Notes: generated from the letters alone by a model not told the origin. A DNA stretch of 64,000 nt from Lytechinus pictus (GCF_037042905.1 NC_087251.1:35582501-35646500); one strand, 5' to 3'. Counted from the first letter of the stretch, positions 49,593 through 61,051 are shown. Program-made: numbers and translations.

Positions 49593-49599
49593 ATAAAAA

Positions 49600-49788
49600 T
49601 CGCACGACCAAGAAAAAAAAGAGAAGGGTGAAATATATTATTTTATGAATATTATGTCAAAATCTGTCACAAATATTTGATTTTTGTAATAAAAATTACA
49701 AAATTTTTGCTCGCTCGCTTCGCTCTCTTGCAACTTTTCCCGATACGCCATATCGAACCCCCTCAATTTTTTCCCATTACGCCACTGC
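49600..49788. mobile_element. 3' fragment of the CAGTGGCGTA hAT-like family
   Basis: Shares the A run, TTTTTGCTCGCTCGCTTCGC and CCATTACGCCACTG terminus with 8832-9094. The left terminus is missing, cut by the element ending at 49592. Confidence 0.65.
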
Positions 49789-50461
49789 AAGTATGTGTGG
49801 GCATGTGATTTTACTTAACGATATCAAAGGGGACAATAAAGAAGGGGGCTTCCAAGCGTTTCATATACTATACTCATACGAGTGAAAAAAATTATAATTT
49901 TAAGGGCAATATTTTCAAATTTGAGAGACCTTTAAACGTAATATAAGCATGATAAGGTATAATAGAATACGACAATGGATGAAGTTTTTAATATCAATGG
50001 TACGTACCAACCCCCTTGAAGAAATTGTTATTAGGGAATTTGATGACCGAGGGAAGATTTTCGAAGTGAAGTCAAGCATCTGGAGTAATTAATTATGAAC
50101 TTCCAAAAATGTAAATCTACAAAATGTTTAAATTCCTGAATGGAATAAGCAACATGCGAAAAGGCTGCAAAAGAATATAATTTAGTCTACACAATAGAGT
50201 ATTGCATAGAATAGAGTAAAATCACTCTACTTGAAACAGAGGCGTCGAACCTGGGGGCAGGGCGATCGCCCCTATAGATATTGGGGGACAAACATATTGA
50301 TTTGCTCCCCCAATTATTTTGACAACTTGAAAATTTTGTAGTATTTTGATGCAAAAACATGTTTGAAAAAGCATCATAAAGCACTATCAAACCATTATAC
50401 TTGATATTAAAATACTATTAAACATAGTCGAAACCTGCGAAGTTTCACAGATAAATTATTG

Positions 50462-50700
50462 TTCCAGACCTCCTTTCGCAAAAGAAAAGGCACACGCGAA
50501 GGCGGACTAGGAACAAACAGATCGCTTCATATTTATTATATATATTGACAAACAAACCGGATACTTTGGGGTTATATACAGATCTTCAATTGACTTGATT
50601 ATACAACTGTAAACAACGTGGTATACCTTCGAATCATAAAATACAGTAGCATATTAGCAAAATGATTGTAATTGTACATTTATGTCAAGCTAATCAGGGC
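50462..50700 (+). pseudogene. Diverged copy of the TMEM145-like last exon end and 3' UTR
   Basis: GCGAAGGCGGACTAGGAAC is identical to the end of the last coding exon and stop at 41733-41751. The following UTR words (ACAAACCGGATACTTT, ATTTATGTCAAGCTA) match 41790-41935 with indels. Only the end of the exon is present; the bases before 50485 diverge. It is not a working exon. Confidence 0.75.
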
Positions 50701-50794
50701 CAAGGGAACAAGTTTTTTCAGTGGGGGTGTTGAGATCTCTCCTCAAAGGTGGGGGGCACACAATTGAGTTTTCCATCGTTCTTTTATACACACA

Positions 50795-50810
50795 CTCAAA
50801 TATATATATA

Positions 50811-50863
<53 letters not shown>
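50795..50863. repeat. (TA)n microsatellite with TGTGTG interruption
   Basis: About 65 bases of TA with one GTGTGTA break. Confidence 0.95.
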
Positions 50864-50865
<2 letters not shown>

Positions 50866-52590
50866 GGGCAGATAGCTCTGGGGAACCTTGATTTAAAGGG
50901 ATTGTTTCACTTTGTGAGCAATTTAAAAAATTATCATATTGCTTTTTGAAAATGGTATGAACATTTGACTAACAGCTCAAAAATACCCATGTGAAAGTTT
51001 GGGATCATAACATGTTCGGGAAGTGTTTTTAAAAACTGAAAATCTGAGGCAATGTTTGAAGAGAAAAATGCACTTCTCGACGGTTGATTCATGATTCTGT
51101 TTCCAATTTAAATCGATATTATATAGCGCCACCTTGTGATGTATGCAAGAAAGTAGGCGGAGCTTACCACGGGGAATTTCGCTTCTTGCATGATCTGTGG
51201 GCGAAGTTAGTGTGTTTTGGGTTTTTCTGTGTCTCCGCTCGATGTGTGCGATAAGCGATCGATGCGTGTGCGTTGCTTATTGCCTGTGTGATCAAAGCAA
51301 TGTCTTTGGATCAAAGGATGTAGCTGTGTATACGTGTGTGTCGTTTGTGCATAACATTGCATTGGGGATATCATACATGGACGGACCTACTAGGTCCATG
51401 ATCATACTGTCGAACTGTGTCGAACTCGTGAATGTCCATTCCTTTTTTGGGCTGTACATTTGAATATGCTACATGTATGCTTCATAATGAACTTTGTAGA
51501 CTTATAGACCATGGGATTTTGATGAATTTATATTTTGGCGACGTAAATTAGTAGCAAATAAAACGACAACAACGGAAAAGAACGCGACAAACCGGGGCTA
51601 CAAATACAATCTCAGATCTACAGTGTAGAGTAGTAGTAGTTTTTTTTGTGGATCATGGGGGGATGGAGCGTGATTATCCAGAAGCTATATTGTGCCCCCC
51701 CCCCAAAAAAAAAAAAATTCACCTCTGTTCTTTTCTTTAGTTTACCTTTGCATGCACTACAAGATATCCTTGTGGTTGTTGATAATTCTCTTTTACCTGG
51801 TCACGATATAGCAAATGTCCGTCGACTGGTTCGAGAAGAGAATGCAATATAGCTCCATGTAATGTAATTTCATGGAGCTGTAATATGTATCCAAACTCCA
51901 CTCTCAGTGGTCATGCAGGCCTTCGTGTGTCATGTGCATGTTTACATGCACGGGGCAGGGAAGTGTTATAGCTGGGTAGGAACTCGCAATAAAGGCAGTG
52001 ACCTCTCCTTCTCCCCCCCCCCCCCCCCTGGCATGGAAACTTTACCATCCACCATCGTGGTTTTTGTGTGTGTGTGTGTTTTTACGTTCTCCACGAGCTC
52101 CCCCAACAAAGATATTCCCATCCCATCAAAATATTCGGTAGGCCTATCTTCACGTAAGATGCTTATGAGAAACTCCCGGGGAGAAACTATATGATCAACA
52201 TGATCAACGTATTGCCCCCCCCCCCCTCCGATCGATCGGGGCCTATCCGTTTTGGACTTTATTTTGGAACGTGGTAGATAGGGTAGTTGCAAACCCAAAA
52301 CATCTCAACTCCTAGACCCCGGACTATCATGACTATTAGACCTACAAATTATTATCCATAAACTTTGTTGGTTTTGTGTATTTGATTTGAATGGTTTTTT
52401 GTAAGGGGTAGGAATCGTATTTAATTTTATCCATGATTGGGGTCAATAATTCTTTCAGTTTCTCCGCCATATAATCCGCTCATGACATCTTTCAAATCAT
52501 ATCACTTTTCTTTTACATTTTACATTTCTTTTCTGCTCTTTTCTTCTCTTCTGCTTCCCCTCGCTCCTCCTTCCGTAAATTCTTTACAGT
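50864..52590. other. No gene seen
   Basis: C/A homopolymers at 51695-51717, C tracts at 52012-52028 and 52214-52226, and a palindromic GGACCTACTAGGTCC word at 51383. The open frames here lack splice context or recognisable domains. Confidence 0.5.
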
Positions 52591-53290
52591 AAAAAAGAAG
52601 TCTGATTTTTTTTACACAACCCTGATTACTATATGAACCTTACGTGAAAATAGTGTTTTGTGTCGCCAAAATTGTTAGCTCGCGCTTCGCGCTCGCATCA
52701 TTCAGACTGTTCCATTGCAAGTTTCTTACGTGTTGGGCAGCGCTTTTAAAATATTCACTTTTATGTCAGTAAATTTAGTTCGCGCTACAAACAGCTTGTT
52801 CTTTATTGTTTTACAACGTCCAGTCATGATCGAGTATATAACTTCGGGTAGGGCGAAAAATTAAATCACATCGGATCTGCTTTATCTTCTGAATATTGAT
52901 GCCTTTGGATGTTAGAAGATCCCACAGAGCGAAGACGGCTGAATTGGGGGGGGGGGGGTCTCGGGGGCAATTTTGAAGAAATCAATTTGGTCATATTTTG
53001 GAAAATTTGGACCAGTCGCCGCAAAAATATATTGTTGAGCATGATATACCCTTCGTATTCATTATTACAAGAAGTCCAAAAGGAATGTCCAGTTTTTATG
53101 TCTACATGTATTGTATTGTCTTTCGCGCTTGCAATGATTGTTTATCGAGGTACATATAATTTGATATTTACATTAAAAAAAAACCTGCTTAGAATGTCCA
53201 GTTGTCGGGCCATAATAATATTCAGCTCGCGCTATTCGCTCGCATTGTTTCATTTAATATCCACCATGTCCACAGTGGCGTATCTATACA
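52591..53290. repeat. Diverged repeats with GCTCGCGCTTCGCGCTCGC motif
   Basis: The motif appears intact at 52677-52698 and altered at 53223-53245, in the same orientation as at 4582-5034, with similar AATGTCCAG words around it. A CAGTGGCGTA hAT-type end follows at 53274. Confidence 0.6.
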
Positions 53291-53366
53291 AACGAGGCCC
53301 GGGCAAGTGCTAAAATTGCACCCCTTTCAAAATATAGGTCTATTGTGTATATACTCTGCACTCGAC

Positions 53367-56300
53367 CAGTAGTAGTAGTAGTATTTATTTCCGTATTAAA
53401 AGCACAATTATATACAATAAAATACGGTGGATAGCCCACATTCAGCGTGACTGGCACAGTAGCGCTGGTCTTCCGTGGGGTCCATAACATTTAACATTAA
53501 CGTATAATTTAGACACAAATAAACCACATTAGATTAACAGATGTACAGAAGAAAAATGAAAATGTAAATATCAACAGTAAACATATTAAGATTTAAAAAA
53601 AAAAAAAAAAAAAAAAAAATTAAGGGGCGCAAACCTAACAGGGAATGGGGGGGGGTACCGGAGTCCATGTGCTACAGATCAACAATCTTAGATTTGAAAA
53701 TATTAATACTAGGGGATGATTTGATGTGAAGAGGAAGGGAATTATAAGCCATGGCGCTTTTATACTTGAAGGATCTTTTGAGGTAATTTGTTCTTGGTTT
53801 TGGTAATTTAAATTTGGTTCCGAAACGGGAGGGATACGTATGTGATACTAACTCAAATTCATTTCTTAAATATTTTGGAGATAGATTATTCATGATCTTA
53901 TACATGAGAATAAGGGAATGATCGTTTCTTCTTTTGTCCAACAATTGCCAATTTAGTGTATCATGCATTTCCAAAATAGATATATGAGATTCGGGTTTAA
54001 TTTGGAGTATAATACGACCTGCTCTGTTTTGCAGTTTTTGAAGGCGGTCTGTGTATTTCCTAAAGGATGCATCGTAAACAACATCACCATAATCAAAGTA
54101 GGGGAGGATCAATGAACTATATATTAATTTCAGGATCGATTCACTTAAGGATCGCCGCAATCTTCCCAGAAAGCCGACTAATTGACCTATTTTTTGCAAC
54201 ATGTTGTCTATATGCAAGTTAAAATTCAAATAATCATCAACTATGATGCCTAGGTATTTGACATGATGAACTTGTTCTAATGGGGTATTATTTAAGGAAA
54301 CATGAAGGACATTTTGTTTAGAAATCATATTCTTGCTTCCGATGAGCATACAGACCGTTTTTTGACAGTTAACACTTAACTTATTCTGGCACATCCATTG
54401 GTACATATTTTCTAAATCTGAGTTTAGGGCCTCGTTGATTCTATCTATGGAGGGGTGTGAAAAATACAAAACGGTGTCATCCGCATACAATTGGATATGA
54501 CATGTATTAATACATTTCACTAGATCATTGACATATAATATAAAGAGCAGTGGCCCCAGGAGTGATCCCTGGGGCACACCGCAGTTAATAACTGATTCAT
54601 AAGAGAGTTCCGAATTGATAAGAGTCCTACAAACCCGGTTTGACATGTAACTTCGAAACCATAAGGATGGTGTGCCAGAAATACCTAAGTTATTCATTTT
54701 TTTCAAAAGAATATCACAGTTCACGGTGTCGAATGCTTTTTTTAAATCGACGAAGACGGCCCCAATGTAATGTTTAAGATCGATTGAGTGAAACCAGTCA
54801 TTGGTTACCTTTAGGAGAGTGGTAATGGTTGAGTGCCTTGGCCGAAAACCGGATTGGGCAGGTGTCAGAATATCATTATTTCGCAAAAAATCTAAAACTT
54901 GCCGTTGGACAACCCTTTCCAGTATTTTAGATACGCAGGGCAAAATTGAGATGGGCCTATAATTCGAAGGAGAATTTTTATCGCCACCTTTGTGAATTGG
55001 GATAATCTTAGCTTGTTTCCATTGTTGCGGAAATATACCGCTTGACAAAGATAAATTAATCAACTTAGCAATACTCATTGATATCTCCATAGAGCATGCC
55101 TTCAAGACAAAGACAGATATCTTATCAACACCGACAGACTTAGTGTTTTTAAGATTTCTTATGATTTTCAAAACATCATGTTCGTTCACCTGAGTGAATG
55201 CAAAAGTCTCATTTGTATAATTACCATCTTCTGTATGGAGGTTCATATCGGGTATTTCACTGGCTAATTGTCTCCCTACATTTGCAAAGTAAGTGTTGAA
55301 TAGGTTAGCAGTTTCAGTATTACAATCCGAATTAGACGAAACTGTGAGATTTTCACGTTTTTTATTCGGAATAATGGACTTTAAGGTTTTCCAAGTCTGT
55401 TTTGGGTTTACCTTAAGATTTGTAAATTTATCAGAGTAATACCGTTTCTTTGATTTCCTTACTTCATTTGTTACCTTATTTCGTAATATTCTGTACTCGC
55501 ACATAAGTTTATCATCTTTCAGTTTGCAAGCTTTTCTTTTAAGTTTGTCACGTTTTTTCATGAGTTTACAAATATTTGCATTCATCCAAGGAGAACCCTT
55601 TGTACTTATTCTTTTTGAACGATTTGGCATGTGTTTGTCAACAACTTGTAAAAACATATTTTGCCATAAATCGACAGCATCATCAACTGAATTACATTGA
55701 TCTATACTTTCCCAATTCTGGTTACGAATATCATTTCTAAAGTCATCAATATTGAGCTTGCTGCAACTTCTGAAAGTGATAAATTTTGGCTGAGCACAAA
55801 TCTTAGAGTTCCAGGTCAGGAAGCTAATCGAATGGTCACTCATTCCGTTATGAATTACACCATGATTCACTAAGTTTTTGGTGTTGTTTGTTAATAGGTG
55901 ATCAATCAATGTAGCAGAAAGATTAGTGATTCTTGTTGCTTCTTTGGTATTAACTTGGACCAGAGAATAAACATTATTTATATCAATATATTTCTTGGTC
56001 ATGCTTGATAAGGGTTTAGCTAGGATATCACAGTTTACGTCACCTGCTATAACTATATCACAATTCATTGTGTCAATAATGCTTAGAAATCTTTCATACA
56101 AATTAAAGATTCCAATATCTGAGGATGGTGGTCTATACCAAGTTGATACGATGAGAGGTTTTGAAAACTTGAGATAAATCTTAATAACAAGTGCTTCTAA
56201 ATCATCAAGGAATTCGTGAATCATTTTTTCAAAATGTAATGAATTGTGGAGATAAATGGCTACTCCACCACCCTGTCGAACTCTGTCTTTACGAACCAAA

Positions 56301-56790
56301 TTGTAATCGTCAATCATAATTTCTTTATCATAGATAGATTCATCTATTTTGGTTTAATTAATTGCGAATACCTGAACCTTGTTAGTCTTAACAAATGTTC
56401 TCACTTCTTCAATGTGTCTTAGTAGGCTGTTAACATTTAAATGGGCGATCTTAAGGCCATTACCACGTAATTCTTGGTAGTATAAACCATGAATACAAGC
56501 AATGTTTCGGTGGGTAGTATTTGTACTGACATTAACTGACTCTGGAATAGTGATATTTTCCGATTCATTATAGAAGGGCATGTCCTTAAAAATACAAATG
56601 TTGCATTGCCAACCGAAAAAGTTCTCTGACTTGTCATTGTAGATCTCTTCAGGAATACCAGCACAAATGATATGTAGCCATTGATTGCATTTGGTACACT
56701 TCAGTCCCTTCTGATTGTTCTTAACCGGTTTCATACAACAGGCACATGCTTTCATATAATCTTTCATATATTCTCAAGGAAAATACATGT
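53367..56790 (-). mobile_element. CR1/L2-like non-LTR retrotransposon
   Basis: The element comprises the ORF at 56767-53672, a 3' UTR of about 290 bases and a short (TAC)n microsatellite tail on the minus strand at 53367-53383. This is the tail type used by CR1/L2 elements rather than poly(A). An A-run at 53588-53620 (plus strand) lies within the 3' UTR. On the 5' side the element stops within about 30 bases of the start codon, where a 10-bp minisatellite begins, so it is probably 5'-truncated. Just beyond its 3' end, at 53274, is CAGTGGCGTA, a hAT-type terminus, so it may have landed in or beside such an element. Confidence 0.8.
53672..56767 (-). pseudogene. LINE ORF: PHD-like finger, APE endonuclease, reverse transcriptase, with one premature stop
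   Basis: Read on the minus strand, one frame runs from ATG at 56767 to 53672, interrupted only by TAA at 56354-56356. The N-terminal part has a Cys/His finger (CACC, CTKC, HIIC, QCNIC) resembling a PHD-type zinc finger. The endonuclease follows: HLNVNS early, AGDVNCD in the middle and SDHS at its end. The reverse transcriptase shows GFRPRHST, VDLKKAFDTVNCD (motif A), GVPQGSLLGPLLF (motif B) and the catalytic YADD at 54476-54487. The open part after the stop is 881 codons. The stop falls at the codon where APE endonucleases have the catalytic Glu of the NET motif. The frame is otherwise intact, so the copy is young. The layout is that of the CR1/L2 group of non-LTR retrotransposons; the exact clade is inferred. 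Confidence 0.9.
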
Positions 56791-56823
56791 ATGTTCATCC
56801 ACGTTGGAATGACCCATGCAGCA

Positions 56824-57113
56824 TCCGTAAAAATCCGTAAGAATCCGTAAGAATCCGTAAAAATCCGTAAGAATCCGTAAGAATCCGAAAAAATCCGTAA
56901 TAATCCGTAAAAATCCGTAAAAATCCGTAAAGATCCGTAAGAATCCGTAAAAATCCGTAAGAATCCGTAAAAATCCGTAAGAATCCGTAAGAATCCGTAA
57001 GAATCCGTAAAAATCCGTAAGGATCCGTAAGAATCCATAAGGATCCGTAAAAATCCGTAAGGATCCGTAAAAATCCGTAAAAATCCTTAAGAATCCGTAA
57101 AATTATGTGAGTA
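56824..57113. repeat. 10-bp minisatellite (AATCCGTAAG/A)n
   Basis: About 28 tandem copies of a 10-bp unit, AATCCGTAAG or AATCCGTAAA, with few variants (TAATCCGTAA, GGATCCGTAA, AATCCATAAG). It begins immediately beyond the 5' edge of the minus-strand LINE. Any reading frame through it is repetitive and not a gene. Confidence 0.95.
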
Positions 57114-57208
57114 ATCGAAGTCCTTTCGCGCGCGTTTCATGATTACGTATTATTACAAGGTTGAACGTTAATTTTCTTCATTTCCCAACAAATAATCATC
57201 GAGTCAAC

Positions 57209-58382
57209 ATGAATACGTTGGATATGCCCAACCGTTACGCTTGTTCACGATGCGATAAAACCTTTAGTAGGAGGTACGATATGCAAAGGCATGAACAAAA
57301 CGAGCATGATACTGGACAAGAAACGAGTGAAGATGAAGACTCCGACCCATCCTCTCAAATGCAAAGAGTTGAAGAATCCAACGATGATTCTGAAACGAGC
57401 GTATCAGAAAGCGATGGACACGAATCGTCAATGACAGCAAACATGGAAGAAACTGAAGCCCGGGGGGGGGGCACTCGACCACAAAAGTGGTGGGGGTGTG
57501 CCGCGGGCGAGACAAAAAACGGGGGCCTTGGAGCGGGCTTATTGTAAAAAGGAGGGTCCTCGGAACGGGCTTCGGAACTACAAATGTTTGTGAAAACGGG
57601 GGTCCTTGGAACGGGTCGCCTGCGTGCGAGTGCGTATACATCTCTATGGAACGTGCATGCAGCTGGGCTACGGCACGACTGCCGGGCGCGCTAGCGCAGA
57701 GGCGATGGTTAGACAGCGAGTTGCGGCCGCTTTTCACCAAAATTGCGACCGGAACGGCGTAACGGAAAATATGCGAAGCCCTGGAGCGGAATTTTGTTCT
57801 TCTTTTTTCTCGAGAAGAAGAAAATGCTATGCTTTGGAGCGGCTTTCTTTGTTCTTTTTCTCAATAAGACAAAAATGCTATGCCTCGGAACGGAAATTTG
57901 AGTGTAAAAATGGGGGTCCCCTCCGCGGCACATACCCACTATGCATTATATACTGAGTGCCCCCCCCCCCCCCGGGAACTGAAGACAACCTCGCTTATCG
58001 CGGATGGTTAGAGCAAGCCATGACGGCCACCAAGGACTTGAGAGACGAAAAATATCAGAAATACATCTCAGAAGGAATGGAAGAAGAAGACGCTAAAGCA
58101 AAGGCTCACGTGAAACTAATGTGGGCAGTCAAACGCATCTTTTTCGATCTTTACTCTCAGTTCTTGCAGCAGAACGTGTACCACGAAGACGCTGACATCA
58201 ATCGTGAAATCGTGTCCGATCTCTCGGAAAGATTAGAGAATGGCATGGAATTCCGGAAAGCCGTACAGAGAGTGTTAGCCAGGCATGGTTCACAATTCGA
58301 TGGTTTATTCCAGTATCGAGGTGACGATGACGATGATGATGGTGGAGAAGAAACGGAGGGTGAAGATGGAGTCTACAACTAA
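57209..58382 (+). pseudogene. Intronless C2H2 zinc-finger ORF split by a transposable element
   Basis: ATG at 57209 opens a frame with a single C2H2 finger (CSRC, 12 residues, H-x4-H) followed by an acidic Ser/Glu/Asp-rich linker. At 57459 a 518-bp element interrupts it. The frame resumes at 57985 with a charged helical domain (RGWLEQAM to LARHGSQFDGLF) and ends at 58382 with a run of Asp and Glu. The two halves are in the same frame once the element and one copy of its target duplication are discounted, so the host ORF was intact until the insertion. I recall similar C2H2-plus-helical ORFs as multicopy, intronless genes in marine invertebrates, possibly carried by large DNA transposons; that is unverified. 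Function unknown. Confidence 0.75.
57459..57976. mobile_element. 518-bp non-autonomous element with 8-bp target duplication
   Basis: The ends are CCCGGGGGGGGGGCACT and its near-inverse AGTGCC(C)nGGG. The flanks are a perfect 8-bp direct repeat, AACTGAAG, at 57451-57458 and 57977-57984. The 8-bp duplication points to hAT-type (or P-type) transposition. Inside are GGGGTCCTTGGAACGGGT-like sub-repeats and three poorly conserved copies of an AAAATGCTATGC motif. No transposase is encoded. Confidence 0.85.
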
Positions 58383-59084
58383 AGGCACAAACATCAGCTT
58401 GTCGAATAATAATAATCCAAGAAAACGCCGTCAACATAAATGACAGTTTGAACATTATTCTGTTCATATTTTCTGAATGCCATCCATAGACATGTGTTAC
58501 AATCCATTAAGTTAAGCGAAGAAATAGAAAAACGAGAACTTCACTTTAATGTTAACAATGAACAGTTAACAATTAGTTTGTTATTACAACATAATTTGAG
58601 AACATAACTTACATTATTTTACCTTTGTATCAAAATCTGCTGTTTATACACTATCTGAACCTATCTACATTGAAATGGAATAGAATAAATGATAAGAATA
58701 AAGAATCATCCTTGACTGTATAGTGTTTCATGTTATCACCATCTGTACTGCGGATGAATGAAGTTGATTTAAAGGAGTCATATCTACTGGTTTTAATATA
58801 CTTCTTGCGAGTCAGAGAGCCGGGCAGGTCGTGTGAGTTAAAATGAAAAGTATGGAAGTATGAACAAAACAGTATGAAAAAGTCAGAGAGTTTTGATGGG
58901 TAAAAGTCTGGAAGGAGTAGAGCTTGAGATGTCACTATTATCATGATTATAATCACACGTTGGATTACCAATAATTGTTGAAATAAGAGGCAGAGAGAGA
59001 GTCGGCTTTCACCTTTCCAATAGGATATCCCAAGTTCAATCACGCGAGTTGGCCGTGCATGGGGCGATCGATTCGTGAACCGCG
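58383..59084. other. No gene seen
   Basis: Unassigned sequence after the zinc-finger ORF. The minus-strand open frame here has no recognisable domain. Confidence 0.45.
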
Positions 59085-59580
59085 AGGCACTTGACATATC
59101 TGCTGGTAGGCGGAGAAAGATAACTTTTCACTTTTTAACTGTATAGAAATCATACGTCTATTTTGCGCATCGTATCCTATACGTGACGATTGCGCCACGG
59201 TGGTGCAATACCGGGTAAAGGGTAATTCCCTGGGATGACATCACGGTGCTTATGTAGCAGGTGACGTCATGCGAGGCGGTTGACATATCCGCTGGTAGGC
59301 GGAGAAAGATCACTTTTTCAATAGGAAACTGTGCAGAAATCATATGTCTGTTTTGTGCATCGTATCATATGCTAAAAATACCCGTGCACGTTGCTGCATC
59401 GTGCGATAAGGTCGACCGGAAGTCATCCATACGCGGCAATGACGCAACGGTGGTGCAATACCGACGGTGCATTAAGGGTAATTCCCTGGGATGACATGAC
59501 GGTGGTTGCATACCGGGTAAAGGGTAATTCCCTGGGATATGACATCACGGTGCTTGCGTAGCTGCGTCGTAATACCATTT
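59085..59580. repeat. Nested direct repeats
   Basis: A unit of about 95 bases (GACATATCTGCTGGTAGGCG through GCGCATCGTATCCTAT) at about 59091 recurs at 59280. GGGTAATTCCCTGGGAT occurs three times (59219, 59469, 59525), each followed by GACAT. CACGGTGCTT also recurs. Confidence 0.8.
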
Positions 59581-59582
59581 CA

Positions 59583-59830
59583 TGGCTGACCGGAAGTCTG
59601 GGTCAGGCCGTCCGGGTCAAATGTCATGTGGTCAAAGGCTGACGGGGTCAAAGGGCACGGCTGATCGGGCTAAAGGTCATGACCGGGTCAAAGGGCGTGG
59701 ATGACCGGGTCAAAGGGCATGGGTCAAAAGGTCATGGGTCAAAGGTCACGGCTGACCGGGTCAAAGGGCATGGGGTCAAAGGTCATGGCTGACCGGGTCA
59801 AAGGTCATGACCGGGTCAAAGGTCAAGTAG
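59583..59830. repeat. GACCGGGTCAAAGG minisatellite rich in DR1 motifs
   Basis: Irregular tandem units of GACCGGGTCAAAGGGCATG and GGGTCAAAGGTCATG. Four perfect GGGTCAAAGGTCA words, the DR1 form of a nuclear-receptor site, lie at 59736, 59773, 59795 and 59813. Confidence 0.85.
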
Positions 59831-61051
59831 GTGTGAGGTGTATAAGGTCTATCCTATAACTACTTTTAGTCCATTAGATATTCTTTGCTGCAACTTATTT
59901 CACTATAAGGGAGACATATCATTCACACTGGTATGAAAAAATGAAACAATTTTGATTCCATGTATAACATAAGAAAAAGGATAGTGGGGATGTGACATCA
60001 TCAACCCACTTAATTAATATTCATGACGACATGCATATCACCGTTTTCACAAAATATTGCTAAACTTTATAATGAAATAACTTAACTATTTGTTATAAGT
60101 TTTTGATAAAATTTGTTTATTTTGATAAAATGTATTTGATATAAATATTTTCAGTACCCCCCCCCCCAAAAAAAAAAAACACACAAGATAAGTATCTGAA
60201 TAAACATGCGTGCGCGTGTTTAGATTTAGACCTAGTATCTGGGCATTCTAAATACAAATACATTTTTTATTATAAAAAAATAATAATGCGGGTGCGAAGC
60301 GCGAGCAGAAAATATTTGATATATCCGATCTTAAAAAGGGGAATTTAAACACTATTTCAAGTACTGTGTCGGAAAATTCTGAATTCGTTACATTTATGTC
60401 ATCATACCTGCCAGATTTCGAGGAGGTGCTGCCTATGGGAAATAACACACGCAGCACTCCCAAAGACCTCCGCCATGGGGCAGGGCGAAAAAGCCTGTGA
60501 AACTTGATTTCTATACTGTCTGACTTGTAATTGTTAATACACAACTTGGGCGTACTCTTGATTCGACATAAAACCTGGAAGTTTCAAGTCCAACCACAGC
60601 CATGTCCCTTCCTGCCTGCTATCGAGTAGTATGTATGGTTATCCCATAGGGCTATTATAGCTCCATGGTTATCCCATATCGCGCGCGACCACGTCTTTAA
60701 GATCGGAGTGCCGGAGCTTGATTGAGTCGCGTTATAGGAGGGATATATGTTATTGGAATATGTGAAAGACAGTAGTAAATGATTTGTGATTGTGGGATGT
60801 GATGTACATTATAACATACATGTATTTTTTAAAAAAATACAGGGGGAACCTGATTTCGTGGGGGTGCTGCCTATGGAAAATAATACACGCAGCACCCCCA
60901 GGAAAATTTCTGGGGGTGCTTCCCAGGTCCATGAAGCTAATTTATATAGGTCTTAATCATGGAATTTGAAAAACAGTTGATTTGGTAATTAAAGAAAAAC
61001 ACTTAATATTTAACAGATCATGGATATATATTATAGACCACTAACTTAAGC
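59831..61051. other. Repeat-derived intergenic sequence
   Basis: No gene. A C/A homopolymer near 60157-60180; a GCGGGTGCGAAGCGCGAGC motif at 60288; two related hairpins with GGTGCTGCCTATGG at 60424-60463 and 60860-60899. From about 60985 the sequence matches the TMEM145-like 3' region at 42001-42110. Confidence 0.5.

Noticed and set aside
56721-57038. Minus-strand ORF with GFLRIFTDSY-type repeats
   Set aside because: It is a translation of the 10-bp AATCCGTAAG minisatellite; the periodic protein is a by-product.
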